From Streptomyces sp. CC0208 (GTDB lineage Bacteria; Actinomycetota; Actinomycetes; Streptomycetales; Streptomycetaceae), in contig NZ_CP031969.1 in assembly GCF_003443735.1 (NCBI RefSeq), forward strand, positions 5,394,001 to 5,458,000: DNA of 64,000 nt, read 5' to 3'. Shown here one piece after another: positions 8,856-17,900 of the stretch. The notes beneath the pieces were generated by a model, which saw only the letters and a list, made by a program, of their open reading frames with translations, was not told the origin of the DNA and did not search any database. Made by a program: the position numbers and the translations under genes. Each line of letters starts with the position of its first letter. Position 1 is the first letter of the stretch.

Positions 8856-11696
8856 GTGTCCGTCCTCTCGAAGATCATGCGTGCAGGCGAAGGCAAGATC
8901 CTGCGCAAGCTGCACCGCATCGCGGACCAGGTCAACTCCATCGAAGAGGACTTCATCGACCTCTCCGACGCCGAGCTGCGGGCCCTGACCGCGGAGTACA
9001 AGCAGCGGTACACCGACGGTGAGAGCCTGGACGACCTGCTCCCCGAGGCGTTCGCCACCGTGCGCGAGGCCGCCAAGCGCGCGCTGGGCCAGCGCCACTA
9101 TGACGTGCAGATCATGGGCGGTGCCGCCCTCCACCTCGGCTACGTGGCCGAGATGAAGACCGGTGAGGGCAAGACGCTCGTCGGCACGCTGCCCGCGTAC
9201 CTGAACGCGCTGTCCGGCAAGGGCGTCCACCTCATCACGGTCAACGACTACCTGGCCGAGCGCGACTCCGAGATGATGGGCCGCGTCCACAAGTTCCTGG
9301 GCCTCGAGGTCGGTTGCATCCTCGCCAACATGACGCCGGCCCAGCGCCGCGCGCAGTACGCGTGCGACATCACGTACGGCACGAACAACGAGTTCGGGTT
9401 CGACTACCTGCGCGACAACATGGCGTGGTCCCAGGACGAACTCGTCCAGCGCGGCCACAACTTCGCCATCGTCGACGAGGTCGACTCCATCCTGGTCGAC
9501 GAGGCCCGTACGCCGCTGATCATCTCCGGCCCGGCCGACCAGGCCACCAAGTGGTACGGCGACTTCGCCAAGCTGGTCACCCGCCTGAAGAAGGGCGAGG
9601 CCGGCAACCCCCTCAAGGGCATCGAGGAGACCGGCGACTACGAGGTCGACGAGAAGAAGCGCACGGTCGCCATCCACGAGTCCGGTGTCAGCAAGGTCGA
9701 GGACTGGCTGGGCATCGACAACCTCTACGAGTCGGTGAACACCCCTCTGGTGGGCTACCTGAACAACGCCATCAAGGCGAAGGAGCTCTTCAAGAAGGAC
9801 AAGGACTACGTCGTCATGGACGGCGAAGTCATGATCGTCGACGAGCACACCGGCCGTATCCTCGCCGGCCGCCGTTACAACGAGGGCATGCACCAGGCGA
9901 TCGAGGCGAAGGAAGGGGTGGACATCAAGGACGAGAACCAGACCCTCGCCACGATCACCCTCCAGAACTTCTTCCGCCTGTACAAGCGCCACGACCACAA
10001 CGGCAAGGAACAGCCGGGCCTGTGCGGCATGACCGGTACGGCGATGACCGAGGCCGCCGAGTTCCACCAGATCTACAAGCTCGGCGTCGTCCCGATCCCG
10101 ACCAACCGGCCCATGGTCCGCAAGGACCAGTCGGACCTGATCTACCGCACCGAGGTCGCGAAGTTCGAGGCGGTCGTCGACGACATCGTCGAGAAGCACG
10201 AGAAGGGTCAGCCGATCCTCGTCGGCACGACGTCGGTCGAGAAGTCCGAGTACCTCTCGCAGCAGCTCAGCAAGCGCGGCGTCCAGCACGAGGTGCTGAA
10301 CGCCAAGCAGCACGACCGTGAGGCGACGATCGTCGCCCAGGCCGGCCGCAAGGGCGCCGTCACCGTCGCCACCAACATGGCCGGCCGTGGTACCGACATC
10401 AAGCTCGGCGGCAACCCCGAGGACCTCGCGGAGGCGGAGCTGCGCCAGCGCGGCCTCGACCCCGAGGAGCACATCGAGGAGTGGGCCGCGGCCCTGCCCG
10501 CCGCCCTGGAGAAGGCCGAGCAGGCGGTCAAGGCGGAGTTCGAGGAGGTCAAGGAGCTCGGCGGGCTCTACGTCCTCGGTACCGAGCGGCACGAGTCGCG
10601 CCGTATCGACAACCAGCTGCGCGGTCGTTCCGGCCGACAGGGCGACCCCGGCGAGTCCCGGTTCTACCTCTCCCTGGGCGACGACCTGATGCGGCTGTTC
10701 AAGGCCCAGATGGTCGAGCGCGTGATGTCGATGGCGAACGTCCCGGACGACGTCCCGATCGAGAACAAGATGGTCACGCGCGCGATCGCGTCCGCGCAGT
10801 CGCAGGTCGAGCAGCAGAACTTCGAGACCCGTAAGAACGTCCTGAAGTACGACGAGGTCCTCAACCGGCAGCGCGAGGTCATCTACGGCGAGCGGCGCCG
10901 CGTCCTGGAGGGCGAGGACCTGCAGGAGCAGGTCGTGCACTTCATGGACGACACGATCGACGCGTACATCGCGGCGGAGACCGCCGAGGGCTTCGCGGAG
11001 GACTGGGACCTCGACCGGCTGTGGGGCGCGTTCAAGCAGCTCTACCCGGTGAAGATCACCGTCGAGGAGCTGGAGGAGGCGGCGGGCGACCGCGCGGGCC
11101 TGACCGCCGAGTACATCTCCGAGTCGATCAAGGACGACATCCACGAGCAGTACGAGGCGCGTGAGGCGCAGCTCGGCTCCGAGATCATGCGTGAGCTGGA
11201 GCGCCGGGTCGTGCTGTCGGTCCTGGACCGCAAGTGGCGCGAGCACCTCTACGAGATGGACTACCTCCAGGAGGGCATCGGCCTGCGGGCGATGGCCCAG
11301 AAGGACCCGCTGGTCGAGTACCAGCGCGAGGGCTTCGACATGTTCACCGCCATGATGGAGGGCATCAAGGAGGAGTCCGTCGGCTACCTGTTCAACCTGG
11401 AGGTCCAGGTCGAGCAGCAGGTCGAGGAGGTTCCGGTCGAGGACGAGAAGCCGTCCCTCGCCAAGCAGGACTCCGTTCCGGCGCAGGCCGGTTCGCGTCC
11501 CGAGATCCGCGCGAAGGGACTCGACGCCCCGCAGCGCCGGGACCTGCACTTCTCCGCGCCGACCGTTGACGGCGAGGGCGGTGTCATCGAGGGCGAGTTC
11601 GCCGACGACGACGAGCCGGTGCGCTCCGAGGCGGACGGCCTCACGCGCGCGGAGCGGCGCAAGCAGTCCCGTGGTCGGGGCCGGCGCAAGAAGTAG
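8856..11696 (+). CDS. secA: Preprotein translocase ATPase SecA
   Basis: The 946-residue essential motor drives Sec-dependent protein export. The sequence shows the Walker A motif [12 protein letters not shown] (near residue 100), the DEAD-like [18 protein letters not shown], motif III region [26 protein letters not shown], and the helical scaffold/C-terminal domain with [23 protein letters not shown]. The C-terminus is a Lys/Arg-rich tail ([12 protein letters not shown]) without the zinc-binding Cys motif of E. coli SecA, which is normal in actinobacteria. It starts with GTG after an AAGGAGA site. No SecA2 paralogue is in the window. A TACGAT hexamer at 8782-8787 could be a -10 element, with no clear -35. 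Confidence 0.97.
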   Translation: MSVLSKIMRAGEGKILRKLHRIADQVNSIEEDFIDLSDAELRALTAEYKQRYTDGESLDDLLPEAFATVREAAKRALGQRHYDVQIMGGAALHLGYVAEMKTGEGKTLVGTLPAYLNALSGKGVHLITVNDYLAERDSEMMGRVHKFLGLEVGCILANMTPAQRRAQYACDITYGTNNEFGFDYLRDNMAWSQDELVQRGHNFAIVDEVDSILVDEARTPLIISGPADQATKWYGDFAKLVTRLKKGEAGNPLKGIEETGDYEVDEKKRTVAIHESGVSKVEDWLGIDNLYESVNTPLVGYLNNAIKAKELFKKDKDYVVMDGEVMIVDEHTGRILAGRRYNEGMHQAIEAKEGVDIKDENQTLATITLQNFFRLYKRHDHNGKEQPGLCGMTGTAMTEAAEFHQIYKLGVVPIPTNRPMVRKDQSDLIYRTEVAKFEAVVDDIVEKHEKGQPILVGTTSVEKSEYLSQQLSKRGVQHEVLNAKQHDREATIVAQAGRKGAVTVATNMAGRGTDIKLGGNPEDLAEAELRQRGLDPEEHIEEWAAALPAALEKAEQAVKAEFEEVKELGGLYVLGTERHESRRIDNQLRGRSGRQGDPGESRFYLSLGDDLMRLFKAQMVERVMSMANVPDDVPIENKMVTRAIASAQSQVEQQNFETRKNVLKYDEVLNRQREVIYGERRRVLEGEDLQEQVVHFMDDTIDAYIAAETAEGFAEDWDLDRLWGAFKQLYPVKITVEELEEAAGDRAGLTAEYISESIKDDIHEQYEAREAQLGSEIMRELERRVVLSVLDRKWREHLYEMDYLQEGIGLRAMAQKDPLVEYQREGFDMFTAMMEGIKEESVGYLFNLEVQVEQQVEEVPVEDEKPSLAKQDSVPAQAGSRPEIRAKGLDAPQRRDLHFSAPTVDGEGGVIEGEFADDDEPVRSEADGLTRAERRKQSRGRGRRKK

Positions 11697-11760
11697 TGCC
11701 TACGGCGTGACGAGCGCCGTGGCGGATCGACGTGTCGGTGCCGGTGGCGCCGTGGCGTAA

Positions 11761-11794
11761 GAAGGGCCGGTCACCTCGGGGTGGCCGGCCCTTC
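11761..11794. terminator. Bidirectional terminator between secA and the convergent gene
   Basis: A 14-bp stem (GAAGGGCCGGTCAC pairing with GTGGCCGGCCCTTC, one G-T type mismatch) with a 6-nt loop lies 64 nt after secA and 36 nt after the convergent gene's stop, placed to terminate both. Confidence 0.75.
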
Positions 11795-11830
11795 GGCGTG
11801 GGAGGGGACTCGCGGGCTTCTCCGGGGCTG

Positions 11831-12628
11831 TCAGTCCTCGTCCGGACGGGGAGCCCGGGAGCCGCCCAGTTCGACCGCGGTGCAGCGCCAGCGCAGGTCC
11901 TGGCCCTGTTCCAGCCGGAAGGCCATGGCGCGCAGCTGATCGCCGGCACCGATGCGGGCGAAGGCCTCCACGGCGCCCTGGCGGGGGACGTAGTAGCCGA
12001 TGTCCCGAACGACGGGCCGGGCGCCTCGGGTACGCAGGGGGCCGCGTTCGGCGAGCCGGGCCAGCTCGTCGTAGGCGCGGCCCGCGGTGTGCCGGAGCAT
12101 CGAGTGGACGGGGCGCTGGCCGCTCAGAACGGCCAGGAGAAGGTCGGCGAAGAGGTCGGTGGGGCGGGGCTGGGGGACCACGGGGCGCCGCGGGGTCTGC
12201 GGCGGGACGACCGCCGGGGTGGTTGTGCCGCGGGTCGCGGTGTGCGTTGCGGGGGCGGTACTGCCCGGGCCGGCGGTGGTGCTGACCGCGGCCGGGGTGG
12301 TGCTGCGCGCGCCGGTGGCCGTAGCGCCGGCCGGGGTGGCGCGCGGGGCGGCTTCCGTGCTCGTGGCGCCGGCTGTGGTGCCGCGTCGGGCGGCTCCCGT
12401 GGTCGTGGCGTTCAGCCCCGGGATGTTCTGTGGACGGCTGTCCGTGGGGCCCGTACGGGTGCGGGGGCCGCTGCCGGGGGAGCCCGGTGGGCGGCCGTCG
12501 CCGGGGGCCGTGCGGGGGGTGCTGCCCCCGGGTGTGCGGGGCGGCGTGCCGCCCGGGCGGCGGGAGTCGCGGCGGGCCGGGGGGCGGGTGCCGGAAAGGT
12601 GCTGTGCCCTGGTCATGACCTTGTTCAT
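11831..12628 (-). CDS. Rv3235-family conserved actinobacterial protein
   Basis: The 265-residue protein has two parts. Residues 1-150 are low-complexity, rich in Pro, Arg, Thr, Gly and Ala, and probably disordered. The conserved C-terminal ~110 residues (from DLFADLLLAVLSGQRPVHSM to DLRWRCTAVELGG) match the Rv3235 family, which has no known function and is often found near secA, as here. The last ~40 residues look like a small alpha/beta fold. ATG 12628 was chosen; the reading frame stays open further upstream but through untypical sequence. No signal peptide or membrane segment is visible. Confidence 0.75.
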   Translation of the reverse strand: MNKVMTRAQHLSGTRPPARRDSRRPGGTPPRTPGGSTPRTAPGDGRPPGSPGSGPRTRTGPTDSRPQNIPGLNATTTGAARRGTTAGATSTEAAPRATPAGATATGARSTTPAAVSTTAGPGSTAPATHTATRGTTTPAVVPPQTPRRPVVPQPRPTDLFADLLLAVLSGQRPVHSMLRHTAGRAYDELARLAERGPLRTRGARPVVRDIGYYVPRQGAVEAFARIGAGDQLRAMAFRLEQGQDLRWRCTAVELGGSRAPRPDED

Positions 12629-12936
12629 GGGATCCCCGTTCAGCGGGCCCGGAAAGTACCGGGCGGTAACTTCTGGTTGGGGATCTTGTACGGGGCGGCG
12701 GACCGCGGCGGCAAGCGCGAGGGGGGCCGGGTCGGGCGGCCGGAAATGTTCACCTATCAGGGTGATCGCAGGGCGCGGAAGCCCGTGAATCCGGGGGCGG
12801 GGCGGGTGAATTCCGGGCCCGGGGTGGACGCCTGCCGAGGTCTGGGCAGGGACTCGAAAGGGGACGCCCGCACGTATCCTGAAGGCCTTCGCGGAGCCCC
12901 TCCGAAGATGTTCTCCGACCACGAAAGCGGCCAGTC
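12629..12936. promoter_or_regulatory. Divergent intergenic region
   Basis: This 308-nt gap separates the Rv3235-like gene from the divergent DUF6912-type gene and must hold both promoters. I see no convincing -35/-10 pair, repeat or hairpin. Confidence 0.3.
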
Positions 12937-13452
12937 ATGCGCGTCTACGTCCCCCTGACCCTCTCCGGTCTCGCCGAGGCGTACAAGACGGGTGAGCTGG
13001 GGGCCGGACCGCTCCTCGCCTACGCCGTCACACCCGCCCTGCGCGAGTGGTACCTCTCCGACGACATCGAGGAACTGGAGTACGCGGCGCTGAACCGGGC
13101 CGCGCTCGCCTCGCTGCGGCTGCTCGCCGCGGACGCCGGGGCCGTACGGCGCCGGGTCGTGGTGGCCGTCGACGTGGCCGACGGGGCGGCGGTCGCCGAT
13201 CCCGACCGGGCGCTGGATCCCGCGGCGCTCGGGGAGGTGCGGGTCGCCGGGGCCGTGAAGCTGGCCAAGGCCGCCGCGGTGCACGTCGACTCGGAGGACG
13301 CGGTGGAGGACGTCACCGCTGCCGCGGACGCGCTGGCGGCGGCGGACGCCGGGGACGACGACGCGCAGTTCGTCGTGGACGGAGCCGAGGACCACGAGCT
13401 GCTGTGGTTCGCGACGCAGGAGATCCCGAACCTCGTGGGGCTGGGCGGCTGA
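12937..13452 (+). CDS. DUF6912-type conserved hypothetical protein
   Basis: The 171-residue protein opens MRVYVPLTLSGLAEAYKTGE, a start conserved among short actinobacterial proteins of unknown function. It is acidic and Ala/Val-rich, with a C-terminal block DDDAQFVVDGAEDHELLWFA preceding EIPNLV. It shows no catalytic motif, signal peptide or membrane helix, and is probably a soluble cytoplasmic protein. It stands 88 nt before the HAD-like gene in the same direction, so the two could be co-transcribed. Function unknown. Confidence 0.72.
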   Translation: MRVYVPLTLSGLAEAYKTGELGAGPLLAYAVTPALREWYLSDDIEELEYAALNRAALASLRLLAADAGAVRRRVVVAVDVADGAAVADPDRALDPAALGEVRVAGAVKLAKAAAVHVDSEDAVEDVTAAADALAAADAGDDDAQFVVDGAEDHELLWFATQEIPNLVGLGG

Positions 13453-13540
13453 ACCCGCCTCCCGCCGTGCCGGGTCGCGGCTTTACCCGCCTTGACCTGC
13501 TGGTCTCTTCATTGTCAGTGGGGGCGGGTACGTTTTTGAC

Positions 13541-14206
13541 ATGGGGAAGCTGACAGGGGCGCACATCGTCTGGGACTGGAACGGCACGCTGTTCCACGAC
13601 AACGACGCGATCATCGGGGCGACGAACGCGGCGTTCGGCGAGTTGGGGCTCGCGCCGATCACGATGGAGCAGTACCGGGCGCTGTACTGCGTGCCGGTGC
13701 CGAAGTTCTACGAGCGGTTGCTCGGCCGGCTGCCCACCGACGCGGAGTGGGAGCTCATGGACGAGACCTTCCACCGGTACTACGCCGAGCACCGGGTGGG
13801 GTGCGGGCTCACCGAGGGCGCGGTGGAGCTGCTCATGGGGTGGCGGTCGGCCGGGCGCAGCCAGTCGATCCTCAGCATGTACGTGCACGACGAGCTGGTG
13901 CCGTTGGTGCGCGGGTTCGGGATCGAGGCGCACTTCCTGCGAGTGGACGGGCGGACGGGGCCGTCCGGGGGGAGCAAGGCGGAGCACATGGAGCGGCATC
14001 TCGCCGCGCTGGAGGGTGTGGAGGCGGCCCGGACCGTGGTGATCGGGGACGCGGCGGACGACGCGGTGGCCGCGATGCGGGTGGGGGCGCGGGCCGTGCT
14101 GTACACCGGGGGGTCGCACAGCCGGGCCAGCCTGGAAGGGGTGGGCGTGCCAGTGGTGGACACCTTGGCGGAGGCGGTCGCGGAGGCCGAGCGAATAGCG
14201 GCGTGA
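13541..14206 (+). CDS. HAD-superfamily hydrolase with atypical motif I
   Basis: The 221-residue protein has HAD motif I as VWDWNGTLFHD, motif II Ser in SILSMY, the motif III Lys in GGSKAEHM and motif IV as VVIGDAADDAVAAM. A helical cap lies between motifs I and II, as in phosphoglycolate phosphatase-like enzymes. The second Asp of the usual DxDGT motif, the general acid/base in HAD phosphatases, is Asn here, so phosphatase activity may be reduced or the chemistry different. Substrate unknown. It starts with ATG without a strong ribosome-binding site. Confidence 0.82.
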   Translation: MGKLTGAHIVWDWNGTLFHDNDAIIGATNAAFGELGLAPITMEQYRALYCVPVPKFYERLLGRLPTDAEWELMDETFHRYYAEHRVGCGLTEGAVELLMGWRSAGRSQSILSMYVHDELVPLVRGFGIEAHFLRVDGRTGPSGGSKAEHMERHLAALEGVEAARTVVIGDAADDAVAAMRVGARAVLYTGGSHSRASLEGVGVPVVDTLAEAVAEAERIAA

Positions 14207-14222
14207 CCGGTTCACGTCGGTC

Positions 14223-14253
<31 letters not shown>

Positions 14254-14272
14254 GGCATGCGGCACCCGTCGG

Positions 14273-14301
14273 CTAGGTCACCGGTCACCTAGGTCACCGG
14301 T
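14273..14301 (+). repeat. 13-bp direct repeat CTAGGTCACCGGT
   Basis: Two identical copies (14273-14285 and 14289-14301) are separated by 3 nt. The second supplies the stop codon of the gene on the opposite strand, so slippage here would alter that protein's end. Confidence 0.85.
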
Positions 14302-14573
14302 GCCTTCGCCCTGAGCACCTTCAGGAACTCCCAAATCCAGCCCTCGGCGTCCTGGAAGGCCGCTCCGGCCGGCTGCATGCAGATCCGGGCGACCGGCTTG
14401 TCGGCGTCGAAGAAGGACTTGAGGATCTCGGGGTCGTTGTACTCACCGGCGTCGACCCAGGCGAAGGCCAGGTCGGCGGGCCAGGTACAGCCGGGCTTGC
14501 CGGTGCAGGTATGGCCTGGATGCGAGGCGGACACTGTGCAGAGTGTCAAAGTTCCACCCCCGGTTTTGTACAC
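14289..14573 (-). CDS. Small Cys-containing hypothetical protein
   Basis: The 94-residue protein has a Cys-rich N-terminal half (CTVSASHPGHTCTGKPGC) followed by AFAWVDAGEYNDPEILKSFF and a Trp-containing tail (EGWIWEFLKVLR). I do not recognise a family. The CxGKPGC pattern could bind metal or form a disulphide. It has no signal peptide. Codon use is Streptomyces-like, which supports it being real. The start (ATG 14573) is the longest available, and a shorter product from an internal codon is possible. Confidence 0.55.
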   Translation of the reverse strand: MYKTGGGTLTLCTVSASHPGHTCTGKPGCTWPADLAFAWVDAGEYNDPEILKSFFDADKPVARICMQPAGAAFQDAEGWIWEFLKVLRAKAPVT

Positions 14574-14960
14574 ATACGGCTCATGACGGCCCCCCTGTAA
14601 GGAGCGATAGCCTTGGTGGCGTGATCAGCGCGATAGTTCGCGGGGGCGCTGTGGCCCCCGCCCCGCGCCCGGTGCGCACGGAACACCTCCGTGGCCGGGC
14701 GGCGGCCGCTGGTCCTCGCGGGCGGGACGGGGCCGTAGGGGCCCTCATGACGCCGAATACGCCCTCGTCACCGGCGCGGCAGAGAGCAGCGTCACACCTG
14801 GCGGGCGTGTCGAGAATGGCTGATATACCCCCGCTCATCTCACCTTGCGGCATAGCGTCGGAGCAGACCGGAGACCCCGGGCCGTGGCGTCGAGCCGCAG
14901 GGGAAGAGACCGTACTTCCTTCTACGTCACGCAACGGCGCGCGACAGGAGCCAGAGGACA
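14574..14960 (+). promoter_or_regulatory. Upstream region of the glutamate dehydrogenase gene
   Basis: This 387-nt gap contains a 7-bp hairpin (CGGGGGC/GCCCCCG, 14641-14660) and is otherwise G+C-rich. It should contain the promoter of the dehydrogenase gene and of the divergent small gene. Reading frames through it continue into the dehydrogenase in the wrong phase and have no recognisable domain, so I call no gene. Confidence 0.35.
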
Positions 14961-17900
14961 ATGCAGACCAAGCTGGACGAAGCCAAGGCCGAGCTGCTCG
15001 AGAGGGCTGCACGGGTAGCTGAGAACAGCCCGGTCGGGGGGCACCTACCGACTGGGACGACGGACGACGAGACCCCCCGCACCCCGGACACCCCGGACAA
15101 CGAGACCGTGCTCGCGTTCCTCCAGCGCTACTACCTGCACACGGCACCGGAAGACCTCGCCGACCGCGACCCGGTCGACATCTACGGAGCCGCTCTCTCC
15201 CACTTCCGGCTGGGCGAGACGCGCCCGCAGGGCACGGCCAACGTGCGGGTGCACACGCCCACGGTGGAGGAGAACGGCTGGACCTGCACCCACTCGGTCG
15301 TCGAGGTCGTCACCGACGACATGCCCTTCCTCGTCGACTCCGTCACCAATGAGCTGACCCGGCAGGGGCGCGGCATCCATGTCGTCATCCACCCCCAGGT
15401 CGTCGTCCGCCGCGATGTCACCGGCAGGCTGATCGAGGTCCTCACCGCCCCGCCCTCCGCTGCTGACCTCCCGCACGACGCGCACACCGAGTCCTGGATC
15501 CACGTCGAGATCGACCGCGAGACCGACCGCAGTGACCTGAAGCAGATCACCGCCGACCTGCTGCGCGTCCTGTCCGACGTCCGGGAGACCGTAGAGGACT
15601 GGGAGAAGATGCGGGACGCGGCTCTGCGGATGGCCGACGAACTGCCTGCCGAGCCCGTCGCCCCCGAACTGCGTGACATGGACATCGAGGAGGCCCGCGA
15701 GCTGCTGCGCTGGCTGGCCGCCGACCACTTCACCTTCCTCGGCTACCGGGAGTACCAACTCAGGCCGGACGACTCCCTCGCGGCCGTGCCCGGCACCGGC
15801 CTCGGCATACTGCGCTCCGACCCGCACCACGCCGGCGAGGAGGGCCACCCCGTCAGCCCGTCCTTCGAGCGGCTGCCCGCCGACGCCCGCGCGAAGGCGC
15901 GCGAGCACAAGCTCCTCGTGCTGACCAAGGCGAACAGCCGGGCGACAGTGCACAGGCCGTCGTACCTCGACTACATCGGGGTCAAGAAGTTCGACGCGGA
16001 CGGCAATGTCATCGGCGAGCGGCGCTTCCTCGGGCTGTTCTCCTCCGCCGCCTACACCGAGTCGGTGCGCCGCGTCCCGGTCATTCGGCGCAAGGTGGAC
16101 GAGGTGCTCGAAAGGGCCGGTTTCTCGCCCAACAGCCACGACGGCCGCGACCTGCTCCAGATCCTGGAGACCTACCCGCGCGACGAGCTCTTCCAGACCC
16201 CGGCCGACGAGCTGGAGTCCATCGCCACCTCCGTCCTGTACCTCCAGGAGCGGCGGCGGCTGCGCCTCTACCTGCGCCAGGACGAGTACGGCCGCTACTA
16301 CTCGGCCCTCGTCTACCTGCCCCGCGACCGCTACACCACCGGCGTCCGCCTCCGGATCATCGACATCCTGAAGGAGGAACTCGGCGGCATCAGCGTCGAC
16401 TTCACCGCCTGGAACACCGAGTCGATCCTGTCCCGGCTGCACTTCGTGATCCGCGTCCCCCAGGGCACCGAACTGCCGCAGCTCAGCGACAGCGACAAGG
16501 AGCGCATCGAGGCCCGCCTGGTCGAGGCCGCCCGCTCCTGGGCCGACGGTTTCGCCGAGGCGCTCAACGCCGAGCTCGGCGAGGAGCGCGCCGCCGAACT
16601 GACCCGCCGCTACGGCAACGCCTTCCCCGAGGGCTACAAGGCCGACCACACCCCGCGCTCCGCGGTCGCCGACCTCGTCCACCTGGAGCGGCTCGGCGAG
16701 GAGAACGACTTCGCGCTCAGCCTGTACGAGCCGGTGGGTGCCGCCCCCGAGGAGCGCCGCTTCAAGATCTACCGCAAGGGTGACGCCATCTCCCTGTCCG
16801 CCGTGCTGCCGGTCCTCAGCCGGCTCGGCGTCGAGGTGACGGACGAGCGGCCCTACGAACTGCGCTGCTCCGACCGCAGCGTCGCCTGGATCTACGACTT
16901 CGGCCTGCGCATGCCCAAGTCGCAGAACGGCGGCGGTGACTACCTCGGCGACGACGGCCGCGGGCGTTTCCAGGAGGCCTTCGCCGCCACCTGGACCGGC
17001 AAGGCGGAGAACGACGGCTTCAACGCCCTGGTGCTGAGCGCCGGACTGGGCTGGCGCCAGGCGATGGTGCTGCGGGCGTACGCCAAGTACCTGCGCCAGG
17101 CGGGCTCGACGTTCAGCCAGGACTACATGGAGGACACCCTCCGCCACAACGTCCACACCACCCGGCTGCTCGTCTCCCTGTTCGAGGCGCGGATGTCGCC
17201 GGACCGCCAGCGCGCAGGCCACGAACTCGTGGACGCCCTCCTGGAGGAGCTCGACGCGGCGCTCGACCAGGTGGCCTCGCTGGACGAGGACAGGATCCTG
17301 CGCTCCTTCCTGACCGTCATCAAGGCGACCCTGCGCACCAACTTCTTCCAGGAGGCCGCGGGCGGCAAGCCGCACGACTACGTCTCCATGAAGTTCGACC
17401 CGCAGGCCATCCCCGACCTGCCGGCCCCGCGCCCGGCGTTCGAGATCTGGGTCTACTCGCCGCGCGTCGAAGGCGTGCACCTGCGCTTCGGCAAGGTCGC
17501 GCGTGGCGGTCTGCGCTGGTCCGACCGGCGCGAGGACTTCCGCACCGAGATCCTCGGCCTGGTCAAGGCGCAGATGGTGAAGAACACCGTCATCGTGCCG
17601 GTCGGCGCCAAGGGCGGCTTCGTCGCCAAGCAGCTGCCCGACCCCTCCGTCGACCGGGACGCGTGGCTGGCCGAGGGCATCGCCAGCTACAAGATGTTCA
17701 TCTCGGCCCTGCTCGACATCACCGACAACATGGTCGCCGGTGAAGTCGTCCCGCCCGCCGACGTCGTACGCCACGACGAGGACGACACCTACCTCGTCGT
17801 CGCCGCCGACAAGGGCACCGCGACCTTCTCCGACATCGCCAACGGGGTCGCGGAGTCGTACAACTTCTGGCTCGGCGACGCCTTCGCCTCCGGCGGCTCG

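Noticed and set aside
8805-11549. 914-codon frame antisense to secA
   Set aside because: Same artefact: a mirror of the secA codon bias, with no recognisable motif.
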